A DNA stretch of 50,210 nt from Patescibacteria group bacterium UBA5187 (GCA_002413065.1 DHWH01000015.1:100326-150535), one strand, 5' to 3'. Numbered from the stretch's first letter, positions 1 through 8,725 are shown. Translations and numbers: made by a program. Notes: generated from the letters alone by a model not told the origin.

Positions 1-864
1 CTATACGCCTCTGTTACCGCTTACATTGTTAGCGATAACATATGGAGCGTGATATGGATACAAAGCCGATTGTACGCCCGACGCAGTCATCGGACATATC
101 TGTCCCGTGCACGGCTGATAATATGGAACGAGGGAAATATCAACGTATGTATATATTGAAGGCATATTCCACGTAATATTTTGTGTGGTGCCTTTTTGCC
201 ATACTTCCCCACCATTTGGCGAGAGGAGAATGAGGGAAGTTGTGACGGTACCAATAGTAACGGTAACATTCTTCGTAGCAACAAATCCCCTATCATCACG
301 TGCCGTAAACGTAATCGTATATGTTCCGGAATTTGAATATGCATGCGTGAACGTCGTGCTTTGACTGAACTGTGAGCCTGACATTGAACTCAAAGGGGTC
401 ATAACGTAACCTCCTTCATCTCCCCATCGCACCGAATAACTCACCGTTCTATTGCTTGATCCGGTTGCTTGAATACTCCATGTGCCTGACTGATTCACGC
501 TCAAAGAGCTTGGTGCAGTAACGACATTGATAGCAAGGTTGAGAGGGTTGCCGACACCACTATTGAGATGCTGTCGTGTCAGCGGACCGAAAAATCCAAG
601 AGCAGGAAGACCGACAGATCTCTGGTATGCCGCAACAGCGGCTTGTGTCTGTGAACCAAAATATCCCTTGCCTGATGCACCTGAACTGACAGACGGAATA
701 TCAAATCCATTAGTAATAAGCCATGTCTGAAGATTTACCACATCCTGTCCACTCGAACCCGCTGAAAGATTATTGGAAAAAGTGAAATTTTGCGCCGAAC
801 TTACCGAAACAATCGAGACGAAAGCCGCTAGAGCGATGCCTGAAATACTAATGTAATTTTTCAT
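1..864 (-). CDS. Secreted peptidoglycan-binding protein with PKD-like domain (3' end beyond the window)
   Basis: Probable cell-envelope protein. From the ATG at 864 it has a signal peptide of about 24 residues (hydrophobic core, then VSSA-Q). A PG_binding_1-type domain follows at about residues 32-104, recognisable by the FGSQTQAAVAAYQ and FGPLTRQHLN helices. Next come a PKD/Ig-like segment (about 112-205, with RWGDEGG and a YTITFTARD strand) and the start of a Kre9/KNH-like Ser/Thr-rich domain (SPNGGEVWQKG...ITW). The protein is cut by the window edge, so its total length is unknown. An upstream in-frame start at 957 would add residues that spoil the signal peptide. A TATAAC box lies 6 nt before the chosen ATG. 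It has the same architecture as the next gene, so the two may be paralogous surface proteins. The ligand is unknown. Confidence 0.8.
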   Translation of the reverse strand: MKNYISISGIALAAFVSIVSVSSAQNFTFSNNLSAGSSGQDVVNLQTWLITNGFDIPSVSSGASGKGYFGSQTQAAVAAYQRSVGLPALGFFGPLTRQHLNSGVGNPLNLAINVVTAPSSLSVNQSGTWSIQATGSSNRTVSYSVRWGDEGGYVMTPLSSMSGSQFSQSTTFTHAYSNSGTYTITFTARDDRGFVATKNVTVTIGTVTTSLILLSPNGGEVWQKGTTQNITWNMPSIYTYVDISLVPYYQPCTGQICPMTASGVQSALYPYHAPYVIANNVSGNRGV

Positions 865-960
865 AGGATGGTTATAATTTAATAGATTCTGTAGACGTAT
901 AAATCTAGCCGTGTAACTGTCATACCTATTACCTAGTTTAGCATTCCATATCCTCAAATC

Positions 961-987
961 AAAAACCGCCCCAAAAGGCGGTTTTTT
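961..987 (-). terminator. Rho-independent terminator after the 1022-3247 gene
   Basis: AAAAACCGCC pairs with GGCGGTTTTT around a 6-nt loop, with a T run on both strands. Genes on both sides read leftward, so it most likely ends the 1022-3247 transcript. Confidence 0.85.
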
Positions 988-1021
988 CGAATTATCCTAG
1001 AGTGTGTATTCGGCCACTATT

Positions 1022-3247
1022 TTAATGAACGACAGTGAACGGAACTGAGATGGTCACGCCGGAAGTAACCGGATCATATAGATGCATTGCGTAATTCCCT
1101 GCCGGGTATCCAGTACCTATTTTTATATCAGCACCTGTTTCACCCCTGTTTGCAGAAATAATCTGCTTTGTGGTACCGGGATAGATACGTCCGTCTTTTA
1201 CCAACTCAAATACAATATCGACAATGTTCCTGGCTACAAATGTTGCGTTGACGGTATCACCAGGTTTATATACGGATGCAGTCTGATTTGTTGCTTTATT
1301 TCTGAGAACTACGCTCGCGATGGATTTGTTGGAAGTAATGGAAAATGAATGGCTTGTAGTGGCTATTGCTGCGTTCGTGTTGCTTACTACCTTCACGGTA
1401 TAATCCGTGCCCAGTAGTACATCGGTAGGAACTGTAAGATTGTATGAAGTGCCTTTCGTCTGCAATGACTTGTTCACGATCAGCGCATCGCCTTTGAAGA
1501 GACTCACTGTCATACTATCACTATAATTCCATGCTACAGGGATAGTATCTCCCGGCATGAATGATTGACCTGCCGTCGGATTCGAGAGTGTCACTGCAGG
1601 AACGACTACAGAGAACGTGGTATCACTCGTATCATTAACTGCAGCATTTTGGTATTGAGTAATATAAATGTGGAAAGTACCTACGGTAGCAAAGCTTTTT
1701 GGAATGGTCCACACATAACTTGTCAGGGTATCTTTGACACGATTGACCTCGACAGCGTCAATCACATTGTTTACCCCATTTGTGTCCACATAATAGAGTG
1801 AAATTTTCGGAACAGTACCGTCAGTTTTCCAAGTGATAGTGAGCTTATCACCCGGCGATACGGTCGTGGTCTGAGCTTGAGAGCCGGAAGTAATATTCAT
1901 GATAGTCAGACTTGGAGCCACAACAGCGAAAGAGGTACTCGTTGAGAATACTCCCATGTTTGAAATATCGGTAACCTTGAAGAAGAAATTATTGCCAAGC
2001 TGCACATTCTTTGGAATGACGAATGTCCTTTCTTTTTCTGACGCAGTAATCAACAGAGATTTAGCCGAGAGGCTTGTCTGGTCTTTGAAAAGTTCAACGC
2101 GAACCGTGGAAACTCCCACGTTACCGCTTGACCAGGACACGACGACCGGCTGGCCGGGACGGACGCCTGCAGAAGACACATCTGTGCTAACCGTACCGAC
2201 AGTCTTACTCGTCACGACACTGAATACCGCTGTGTCTGAAATATTCTTGAGTTCAACACTCTTGACCTGGAATTTATATCCGGTGCCGGGTAATAACCCG
2301 ACTGGAGTATTCCACACATATGAATTGGATCCCGAAATGGATTTTACCGATGACACAAGAGTGGTGGTAGCGCCATTCTTGATATACGAGATGGAAACAG
2401 GCCCGACGTTACCGCTTATAGTCCAGCCTATGGTCGTGCTGCGTCCCGGAGTCACGACGATCGGCGAATCCCCGCTCGGACGGTTAATGGTTATACTGTC
2501 TGAACTGAAAATACTTACAACTCCTTTCGAAAGAGCGGATATATTATTTGTAACAATGGTAGCTCTTATTTTGTAGTCTCCGGTGGAAACAGCCGCTGGA
2601 ATCCGCAAAGAGACTGTTACTGCTCCATTGGCGGCGATGCCGGTTGTTGAAGCAACTTCGGTGGTCGCATTCGCGGGAACCAAAGCCACGCGAAGAGTAT
2701 CATTCATATAGAGTCCGGAAATCTTGAGATTTACTTTGAGAGTATTGCCGCGTTCTATGCGGGTAATGCCTGATGCTTGCGATTCCACAACAATGCCAAT
2801 TTTTTCTATACATCCATACAAAGCATTGAGTTTGAAGGACGTAGGTGTATCAAGAACACCGTTTACCATCAGCCCATTATTTTTTTGAAATGTGGCGACA
2901 GATACCGCCATCGAAAGTCCAAATTTGCCATTTTTCTCACTCGAATCGAGCTGGAAGCCGGCACGTTCACTCAATATGCGATATAAAGCCTTTGTCTCTG
3001 TGCTAATCTTAGTGCGTATGTCTGAAAAATCTCGCGAATAGAGGTTATTTTGATAAGCATCATTATCTGTATTCGTATATGCAAGAGTTTGATTATAGTA
3101 AAGTTGTTCCGTAAACGTATGACAAAAAGGAGTCACTTTTGAATTTGACGATTGTGCCAAAGCTTCATGGACTTGCGGAAGCTGGTAGGATATAAAAGTT
3201 AAGAGAATAAGAACTACAATATATTTTAGGTGATGGTGAGTATTCAT
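1022..3247 (-). CDS. Large secreted peptidoglycan-binding protein with repeated Ig-like (KNH-type) domains
   Basis: A 741-residue predicted surface protein. An N-terminal hydrophobic signal segment (about residues 8-31, ending ALAQS) is followed by a peptidoglycan-binding-like helical domain (about 85-147, with FGLSMAVSVATFQKNNGL and LDTPTSFKLNALYG). The rest is a string of beta-rich repeats of about 95 residues, each with a PGD/PGR-x-x-x-I-x-W core, at roughly 255, 360, 455, 560 and 660. Such Kre9/KNH-type repeats are typical of secreted or wall-associated stalk proteins. Very high Ser/Thr content and few Cys fit an extracellular location. A TATAAA box 6 nt before the ATG suggests a leaderless message. 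Function (adhesion, S-layer or wall anchoring) is inferred; no catalytic motif is visible. Confidence 0.8.
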   Translation of the reverse strand: MNTHHHLKYIVVLILLTFISYQLPQVHEALAQSSNSKVTPFCHTFTEQLYYNQTLAYTNTDNDAYQNNLYSRDFSDIRTKISTETKALYRILSERAGFQLDSSEKNGKFGLSMAVSVATFQKNNGLMVNGVLDTPTSFKLNALYGCIEKIGIVVESQASGITRIERGNTLKVNLKISGLYMNDTLRVALVPANATTEVASTTGIAANGAVTVSLRIPAAVSTGDYKIRATIVTNNISALSKGVVSIFSSDSITINRPSGDSPIVVTPGRSTTIGWTISGNVGPVSISYIKNGATTTLVSSVKSISGSNSYVWNTPVGLLPGTGYKFQVKSVELKNISDTAVFSVVTSKTVGTVSTDVSSAGVRPGQPVVVSWSSGNVGVSTVRVELFKDQTSLSAKSLLITASEKERTFVIPKNVQLGNNFFFKVTDISNMGVFSTSTSFAVVAPSLTIMNITSGSQAQTTTVSPGDKLTITWKTDGTVPKISLYYVDTNGVNNVIDAVEVNRVKDTLTSYVWTIPKSFATVGTFHIYITQYQNAAVNDTSDTTFSVVVPAVTLSNPTAGQSFMPGDTIPVAWNYSDSMTVSLFKGDALIVNKSLQTKGTSYNLTVPTDVLLGTDYTVKVVSNTNAAIATTSHSFSITSNKSIASVVLRNKATNQTASVYKPGDTVNATFVARNIVDIVFELVKDGRIYPGTTKQIISANRGETGADIKIGTGYPAGNYAMHLYDPVTSGVTISVPFTVVH

Positions 3248-3473
3248 AAGGTATTTATATGTTAATAAAATTTACTGCAAGAATTTACTACGGTATCCAA
3301 TAACGGAGAAAGACATGCCTCAATGTGAGGACATGCCTTTGGGTAGTGAGGAAAGTATAGCATCTGTACTTTTCGGGACAAGGAGGAGTTATCAACAGGT
3401 ATCCCCATCGGAGCAAACAATACTGGCACGCAAAGCGGGGGTGCTTTTCAAGAATTGGAGAGGTAGGTGAAAA

Positions 3474-3502
3474 TTGACATTGAAACAACGACGGTTTAGT
3501 AT
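3474..3502 (+). promoter_or_regulatory. Sigma70-type promoter for the DnaA domain IV-like gene
   Basis: TTGACA (3474-3479), a 17-nt spacer and TAGTAT (3497-3502). Predicted transcription start is near 3509, giving a leader of about 31 nt before the ATG at 3540. One of the best -35/-10 pairs in the window. Confidence 0.7.
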
Positions 3503-3539
3503 GACCAACGGAACAAAAAATAATTAACAACCGTAAACT

Positions 3540-4220
3540 ATGCACCTTGATCGAGATGAACTCTTTCGACGGGCCCAGGAAGTGGTGGGAAGGGCATGTG
3601 GAATCTCTCCTGACCAGATACTTGAACGTGGACACGATGCCAAACATACTGAGGCACAAATGATCCTCATGTACTTTTGTACTCGCGGCTTCCCCGATAA
3701 GTACCGATGCACTGACCATTCGATAGGTCGGCGCTTCGGTGTAAAATCAGACACCTGCAGAGCTGCACGCACAAGAATGAACAAAGCAGTGAGGGATCCC
3801 GGCTTTAAACAAAAAGTCAATGATCTATTGGCTGAAATTCTATCCTGCCTTCCTCTGGAAGACATGGAACCCGCGATTCACGAAATCGCATCCGAGATGG
3901 AGGTAACTGCTCCCCACAAAAGAGGGTTACTGGATATCGCTTTGGAAGTCTGCACCAGACACACGGTATCCGAATTGGACATGAGTGAGATCATTCAGAT
4001 AGCTTTCTGTGTCTCTGTCTATCTCACATGGAAAGATGAGGAACTGCGGATAGAAAAAGTCATGGAGAGATTCCAAAAAGATCTCGATGAAGTCCGATGT
4101 GCAATCAAATTCGTCCTCGACTGTCGGGGAAACGGCTGTGCAGAAAAGATCGAGGCTATCCTGGCAGAAACTCGGGCAAAACTGAAAGAGTCTGCGGCTA
4201 CATCTGTGTCTGTGTCGTAA
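3540..4220 (+). CDS. DnaA domain IV-like DNA-binding protein without AAA+ domain
   Basis: 226 residues. The first 90 follow the layout of the DNA-binding domain IV of the initiator DnaA: a helix ending in an I-x-x-D-Q-I-L-E-R-G element, then RMILMYF-type helix (AQMILMYFCTR), then HSIGRRFGVKSDTCRAAR in place of the DnaA signature (IGxxFGxRDHSTVxHA), then a helix with DPGFKQKV. The invariant Asp-His-Ser-Thr of DnaA is replaced by KSDT, so DnaA-box recognition may be altered. Residues 95-226 are helical, acidic and unfamiliar. No Walker A or B motif exists, so it is not an initiator ATPase. It has its own strong promoter and terminator. A transcription factor or replication modulator is plausible. 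Standalone DnaA_C domains are known in other proteins, for example fused to REP-type transposases. Confidence 0.65.
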   Translation: MHLDRDELFRRAQEVVGRACGISPDQILERGHDAKHTEAQMILMYFCTRGFPDKYRCTDHSIGRRFGVKSDTCRAARTRMNKAVRDPGFKQKVNDLLAEILSCLPLEDMEPAIHEIASEMEVTAPHKRGLLDIALEVCTRHTVSELDMSEIIQIAFCVSVYLTWKDEELRIEKVMERFQKDLDEVRCAIKFVLDCRGNGCAEKIEAILAETRAKLKESAATSVSVS

Positions 4221-4239
4221 ATCCACCGCATAAAGCACG

Positions 4240-4263
4240 ACCACGGAGTTCCGTGGTTTTTTA
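4240..4263 (+). terminator. Rho-independent terminator after the DnaA domain IV-like gene
   Basis: ACCACGGA pairs with TCCGTGGT around a 2-nt GT loop (7 to 8 pairs), followed by six T. It lies 20 nt after the stop codon. Confidence 0.85.
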
Positions 4264-4324
4264 ATGCATGCTTTTTATTTCTAATTTTATTTAATTAACC
4301 CCTCCAAATACCTTATTGAATATC

Positions 4325-6469
4325 TTATTTTCTTTTCTCCGCAATCTCCAACGCTACGTTCGCAGGAACAACTTCATAGTGATCAAATTCCATCATGGCG
4401 CTTCCCTTTCCCGAGGTCATCGAACGGAGCTGTGTCGTGTAACCGAACATCTCTGAAAGAGGAACCTTGGCATGAATGGCGAGGTCCTGGCCTTTTGGTT
4501 CCGAACCTTCGATAGTGCCGCGCTTGGAAGCAATGGAACCGTTGACGTCACCCATGTATTTTTCTGGAGCAACGACTTCGAGTCTCATGACAGGTTCGAG
4601 AATGACAGGTTTCGCACGCTTGGCTGCATCTTGGAAAGCTTGTGAGGCAGCGATCTTGTAAGCGATTTCCGATGAGTCCACATCGTGATACGAACCGAAT
4701 GTAAGTTCACAGGAAACATTCACCAATTTGTATCCGGCAACGATACCGCGATCCATAGCTTCCCGAACTCCCTTTTCAACTGCAGGAATAAATTCATTTG
4801 GAATCACACCTCCCTTGATGTTGTTGATGAATTCGAAGTCATCATAGCGATGAACGTTCTTTGGGATCTTCTCGCCTTCTGGCCATGGTTCCAAAGGTTT
4901 GACTGTGAGGCGAACGTGTCCGTACTGACCTTTACCTCCGGTCTGCTTGATATATTTGTGTTCTGCCTCGGCAGAGTTCATGATCGTCTCGCGATATGCC
5001 ACCTGTGGCTCGCCGACATTGGCTTCGACGCCGAATTCGCGTTTCATACGATCCACCATGATCTCGAGGTGAAGTTCACCCATACCTGAAATGATAGTCT
5101 CGCCTGTTTCCGAGTTTGAAGAAATTCTGAAAGTAGGATCTTCGTTACCGAGTTTGCGGAGAGCCATGCCCATTTTTTCCTGGTCGGCTTTGGTCTTTGG
5201 TTCGATGCGGAGAGAAACGACGGGTTCCATAAATTTGATGACCTCCAAAACTATCGGGTTGTTCTCATCACAGAATGTGTTTGATGTAAGGGCATCTTTC
5301 AAACCTACAGCTGCGGCGATCTCGCCTGCAAAAACTTTTTTGACTTCTTCGCGCTTGTCAGCCTGGAGGCGAACGATACGGCCCAAACGCTCTTTCTTGC
5401 CCGTTGTTGAGTTATAAATATATGTTCCAGCTTCGATGGATCCGGAGTACACGCGGAAGAAGGTCAGAGCACCAACGAATGGGTCATTCTGAAGTTTGAA
5501 TGCCAAAGCCGCAAAAGGCTCTTCATCTGAGGCATTTCGGACTACATCTTCACCTGTATTCGGATTGATGCCGTGCACAGAAGGAATATCCAAAGGTGAT
5601 GGGAGATAATCAACGACGGCATCGAGAACCAATTGAACACCAATGTTCTTCAATGCTGAACCGGCAAACACAGGGAAAATCTCGTTGGCAATAACTGCCT
5701 TACGGGTAATCTTCCTGAGATCCTCGATACCGACCTCCTTGCCTTCAAGGTAACTCTGCATTGCAGTCTCATCGCGTTCGACGATCTTTTCTACCATTTC
5801 TGCGCGATATTTTTTTGCTTCTTCGAGAAGCTCAGCTGGAATCTCCGCCTCAATGATCTTGTCGCCCATTTCTCCTTCAAAATAGAAAGCCTTCATCTGC
5901 ATAAGATCGACAACACCCTTGTGTTCCCCTTCCAAACCGATAGGAATCTGGAATCGGATTGCATTTTTATTCAAACCTTCAAGAATAGACTTGTATGACT
6001 TTTCAAATGACGCACCGGTGCGGTCCAATTTGTTGATGAAACAGAGACGAGGAACTTTTCCTTCATCGGCATAGCGCCAGTTCGTTTGAGATTGAGGTTC
6101 CACGCCGGCAACGCCGTCGAATACCACGACTGCGCCGTCGAGCACGCGGAGAGAACGCTTTACTTCCACGGTAAAGTCGATGTGGCCTGGCGTATCGATA
6201 ATATTGAATCGGACCTTCTTCGACGAATCCGTTTTTGGCATATAGGTAGGATTCCAAAAACATGTAACCGCAGCTGCAGTAATAGTGATACCGCGCTCGC
6301 GCTCCTGTTCCATCCAGTCAGTGACAGTGTCACCTTCATGAACTTCACCGATCTTGTGAGTCATGCCTGTGTAGTAAAGGATACGTTCAGATGTAGTCGT
6401 TTTGCCGGCATCGATGTGGGCGATGATGCCGAAGTTTCGCATTCTCTCCAATGGGTAGTCGCGGTTCAT
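4325..6469 (-). CDS. fusA: Translation elongation factor G
   Basis: 714 residues from the ATG at 6469; a further upstream in-frame start adds an unrelated 19-residue extension. EF-G is the GTPase that drives translocation and works with RRF in ribosome recycling. All G motifs are present: AHIDAGKT (G1, about 17-24), RGITI (G2), DTPGH (G3) and NKLD (G4). Domain II and the C-terminal domains IV and V continue without a break to a C-terminus ending EKRK. A weak AAGG Shine-Dalgarno lies about 9 nt before the start. It is the downstream member of a broken str cluster: rpsL and rpsG lie upstream on the same strand, but two plus-strand genes separate them from fusA, so it probably has its own promoter. 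No tuf gene is in the window. Confidence 0.97.
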   Translation of the reverse strand: MNRDYPLERMRNFGIIAHIDAGKTTTSERILYYTGMTHKIGEVHEGDTVTDWMEQERERGITITAAAVTCFWNPTYMPKTDSSKKVRFNIIDTPGHIDFTVEVKRSLRVLDGAVVVFDGVAGVEPQSQTNWRYADEGKVPRLCFINKLDRTGASFEKSYKSILEGLNKNAIRFQIPIGLEGEHKGVVDLMQMKAFYFEGEMGDKIIEAEIPAELLEEAKKYRAEMVEKIVERDETAMQSYLEGKEVGIEDLRKITRKAVIANEIFPVFAGSALKNIGVQLVLDAVVDYLPSPLDIPSVHGINPNTGEDVVRNASDEEPFAALAFKLQNDPFVGALTFFRVYSGSIEAGTYIYNSTTGKKERLGRIVRLQADKREEVKKVFAGEIAAAVGLKDALTSNTFCDENNPIVLEVIKFMEPVVSLRIEPKTKADQEKMGMALRKLGNEDPTFRISSNSETGETIISGMGELHLEIMVDRMKREFGVEANVGEPQVAYRETIMNSAEAEHKYIKQTGGKGQYGHVRLTVKPLEPWPEGEKIPKNVHRYDDFEFINNIKGGVIPNEFIPAVEKGVREAMDRGIVAGYKLVNVSCELTFGSYHDVDSSEIAYKIAASQAFQDAAKRAKPVILEPVMRLEVVAPEKYMGDVNGSIASKRGTIEGSEPKGQDLAIHAKVPLSEMFGYTTQLRSMTSGKGSAMMEFDHYEVVPANVALEIAEKRK

Positions 6470-6595
6470 AAAATATAGCCTTATTTTTAGTGATAAATAA
6501 AAAAGCGCAATGGCTCTTAGTGCCAAGTACGATACAGCAAATGAGCGAAATAATCAAATTGTAAGACTTCTGAAGCTTGTCCGTCAGCTGTAATA

Positions 6596-6856
6596 ATGAA
6601 TACATTAATTCATGCTGACATATTCTTCTTTGTAACGACTGTCGCCGTAGCTGTGATTGCAGTCCTTTTTATCATAGCTTTCGTATATGTATTCAAAATA
6701 CTAGCTAATCTGCGTCACATAACAGACAGAGCGAAGGTTGAGGGCGATCTCATAATGGATGAGGTACGACGGATGCGTGAATCGATGCGTTTCCATAGAT
6801 TTGGCATCGGAACGATCGTGCGATTCATACGACGGACGGTCGGAAGATATTATTAA
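6596..6856 (+). CDS. Small membrane protein of unknown function
   Basis: 86 residues: one long N-terminal hydrophobic helix (about 9-34), then a charged amphipathic stretch (RAKVEGDLIMDEVRRMRESM) and a basic C-terminus. This layout is common in small CPR envelope proteins. It is followed at 34 nt by the YtxH-like gene on the same strand, suggesting a two-gene unit. It sits opposite to and between rpsG and fusA. I do not recognise a family and infer no function. Confidence 0.6.
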   Translation: MNTLIHADIFFFVTTVAVAVIAVLFIIAFVYVFKILANLRHITDRAKVEGDLIMDEVRRMRESMRFHRFGIGTIVRFIRRTVGRYY

Positions 6857-6890
6857 CACCGCTCATCATGAGTACTAATTATATACACAT

Positions 6891-7283
6891 ATGAACAGAC
6901 GACATTTATTTGAAAGAGAATCATCAAGCGCTAAAAAGAACCTTGGCATAGGACTGGCCGCCGCGGGCATAGGAGCCGCAATTACATATTTTCTCTATGG
7001 CACTGAAAAAGGTGCCCGTAAACGTGAAGATATCAAACAATTTGCGTACAAAATGAAAGACCGGGCAATGGAAACAACCGGAGAATTAGGAAGTATGGCC
7101 AAAGATATCTACAAAGACATGGCTTCCCTATTGAAAGACAAGTACGAGGACATAAAAGATATGGACAGCGAAGACGTAAAGGCTTTGGGTGACAGAATTC
7201 GCGAGCACTGGGAAGAAATGCGCGGAGATATTGAGGATACAATCGAAAAGGCCGCGGATAACCGCGACCAATCCGAGAAATAA
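6891..7283 (+). CDS. YtxH-like stress-associated membrane-anchored protein
   Basis: 130 residues. A glycine/alanine-rich transmembrane segment (GIGLAAAGIGAAITYFLYG, about 20-38) precedes T-E-K-G-A-R-K-R-E-D, which matches the start of the YtxH/GvpP-like domain (GxxxGxxxGxLFAPxxGxxxR in the family). The remainder is a long charged coiled coil. YtxH proteins are general stress proteins of Firmicutes with unknown biochemistry. Assignment rests on architecture rather than a catalytic motif. Probably co-transcribed with the small membrane protein just upstream. Confidence 0.6.
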   Translation: MNRRHLFERESSSAKKNLGIGLAAAGIGAAITYFLYGTEKGARKREDIKQFAYKMKDRAMETTGELGSMAKDIYKDMASLLKDKYEDIKDMDSEDVKALGDRIREHWEEMRGDIEDTIEKAADNRDQSEK

Positions 7284-7373
7284 TGTGAGTAAGCTAAGCC
7301 TCTAGCTCTATCAATTCCGTCTCGCTCTATAAAAATTAATGTTTAGAAATAAATGAATCGGTTGAGCTCGACG

Positions 7374-7396
7374 AGATTTTGGCCTAGCCAAAATCT
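7374..7396 (-). other. Hairpin overlapping the rpsG stop codon
   Basis: AGATTTTGGC and GCCAAAATCT form ten pairs around CTA and cover the TAG stop of rpsG (7395-7397). There is no T run on either strand, so it is not a standard terminator; it could protect the 3' end of the message. Confidence 0.5.
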
Positions 7397-7865
7397 ACCA
7401 CGCAAAGTGTGCGAATGCCTTGTTGGCCTCTGCCATTTTGTGAACGTTATCACGCTTTTTGACAGCTTCGCCTTCATTCTTTGATGCTGCAATGATCTCG
7501 TCAGCGAGTTTGAGATGAATGGGGGCTCCCTTCTTTGAACGGGCGGCTTCGATGATCCATTTCATGGACAAAGCTTGCTTGCGTTCCGGACGAACTTCGC
7601 GAGGAACCTGATAGTTTGCTCCTCCTACCCGGCGGGAACGGACTTCCATAGCAGGAGTGGTATTTTTGAGGGCCAATTCGAAAAGTTCGAGAGGGTTCTC
7701 AACCTTTGCCTTCTCTTTGATGGCCTCCATGCAGTCAGCAACGATGCCGCGTGCAATATTTTTCTTGCCTGATTCCATTATATAATTTGAAAATTTGGAA
7801 AGCTTGAGTGATTGGTATGTCACATCGGGCTTCAATACGCGTTTTATGTTTAGTTTTCTTCGCAT
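7395..7865 (-). CDS. rpsG: 30S ribosomal protein S7
   Basis: 156 residues, full family length. S7 nucleates assembly of the 30S head and contacts mRNA and tRNA at the E site. Visible family landmarks are an N-terminal MRRKLNIKR basic tail, FELALKNTTPAMEVRSRRVGGANYQVP and the RKQALSMKWIIEAAR helix. The C-terminal end (ANKAFAHFAW) matches the usual xHYRW-type end. It follows rpsL by 38 nt, so the two form the front of a str operon. fusA does not follow directly. Confidence 0.97.
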   Translation of the reverse strand: MRRKLNIKRVLKPDVTYQSLKLSKFSNYIMESGKKNIARGIVADCMEAIKEKAKVENPLELFELALKNTTPAMEVRSRRVGGANYQVPREVRPERKQALSMKWIIEAARSKKGAPIHLKLADEIIAASKNEGEAVKKRDNVHKMAEANKAFAHFAW

Positions 7866-7903
7866 GATAGTTTATATTTAAGATTGGTCTTCAATCTTCT
7901 TAA

Positions 7904-8323
7904 TTAAGCCTGGGCGGCCTTCGGTCTCTTGTTGCCGTATTGACTGCGACCTTTTCTGCGACTTTCTACACCGGCACAATCCAAAACGCCTCGAACTATG
8001 GAATAACGCAAACCTACGTCTTTGACACGGCCTCCGCGAAGGAGAACTACGGCGTGTTCCTGCAGGTTATGTCCCATTCCTGGGATATATGCAGTGACCT
8101 CAAGACCGTTAGTGAGACGAACGCGGGCAATCTTACGGATAGCTGAGTTAGGCTTCTTTGGAGTCTTGGTTGTTACTTTCACGCAGACACCTCGTTTGAA
8201 TGGTGCGGGAAAGAATACCGGACGATTCTTGATCGAATTGAATGTTCGTGTCAATGCGATGGATTTCGACTTCTGCTTGAAACGCTTGCGATGGATTTTT
8301 GTTAACTGGTTTATTGTTGGCAT
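7904..8323 (-). CDS. rpsL: 30S ribosomal protein S12
   Basis: 139 residues. S12 sits at the decoding centre and controls accuracy; it is the streptomycin-resistance protein. The conserved loop TPKKPNSAIRK and the second loop GHNLQEHAVVLLRGGRVKD are present, with wild-type-like lysines at the two classic resistance positions. The second loop continues VKDVGLRY where most species have VKDLPGVRY, one residue shorter. A basic C-terminus (RRKGRSQYGNKRPK) is normal. rpsG follows in the same direction. Upstream lie a structured leader and the terminator of a separate small RNA. Confidence 0.97.
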   Translation of the reverse strand: MPTINQLTKIHRKRFKQKSKSIALTRTFNSIKNRPVFFPAPFKRGVCVKVTTKTPKKPNSAIRKIARVRLTNGLEVTAYIPGMGHNLQEHAVVLLRGGRVKDVGLRYSIVRGVLDCAGVESRRKGRSQYGNKRPKAAQA

Positions 8324-8361
8324 GTTTAATACTTACGAATAAAAGCTAGTGGCAATTCTGA

Positions 8362-8422
8362 ATTATTCACCGCGGTTGGTGTGAGATGTACCAAGGCGAT
8401 TACTCATTCTTGCCTGAATAAT
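8362..8422 (-). promoter_or_regulatory. Structured 5' leader of rpsL (candidate ribosomal-protein leader)
   Basis: Read on the minus strand, ATTATTCA (8422-8415) pairs with TGAATAAT (8369-8362) and encloses a TTGGT/ACCAA hairpin and a GGC/GCC or CAAG/CTTG pairing, giving a compact branched fold about 40 nt before the rpsL start. Such leaders often mediate feedback by the encoded ribosomal protein. That role is inferred. Confidence 0.4.
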
Positions 8423-8475
8423 GTACGTGTCTTACTAAGACAGTGGAAGTACCTTATCACATGAATATGTATAGG

Positions 8476-8506
8476 GCAAGACAAAAGGCGCACAGATGTA
8501 CGCCTT
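8476..8506 (-). terminator. Terminator of the 8479-8719 small RNA
   Basis: On the minus strand AAGGCGTACA pairs with TGTGCGCCTT, followed by TTTTGTCTT. It separates the small RNA from rpsL; it could also act as an attenuator of read-through into rpsL. Confidence 0.75.
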
Positions 8507-8719
8507 GTAATTCTTCAACTAACCCGATAAATCGGAGTGCTGACGGTTAACTAATCTAACAATGCACCGCACCGTCAGCACTCACTTTTCCTACGATCGC
8601 AGGAGGAACATCCGGCTAACCATAGAAAACTAAGGGGTTCCCCGGCACCAGCCCAACCAAGCTGGCACCGGGGTATCCATCCCCCGTGATCGGGCTGCGA
8701 TCCGACCAAATTAAAATCT
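8479..8719 (-). ncRNA. Unidentified structured small RNA, about 240 nt
   Basis: No reading frame covers this stretch. On the minus strand it has its own promoter (8753-8726), two perfect 13-bp hairpins and a terminator. Hairpin A has arms 8640-8652 and 8661-8673 with an 8-nt loop; its closing arm contains GU-type pairs only on one strand reading. Hairpin B has arms 8535-8547 and 8571-8583. A GATCG/CGATC stem lies near the 5' end. I looked for landmarks of RNase P RNA, tmRNA, SRP RNA and 6S RNA and did not find them. It may be an abundant housekeeping RNA in diverged form or a new family. Confidence 0.6.
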
Positions 8720-8725
8720 GTCATG

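Noticed and set aside
3288..3719. Minus-strand ORF of 143 codons overlapping the DnaA domain IV-like gene start
   Set aside because: No recognisable protein; overlaps the promoter and start of a better supported gene.
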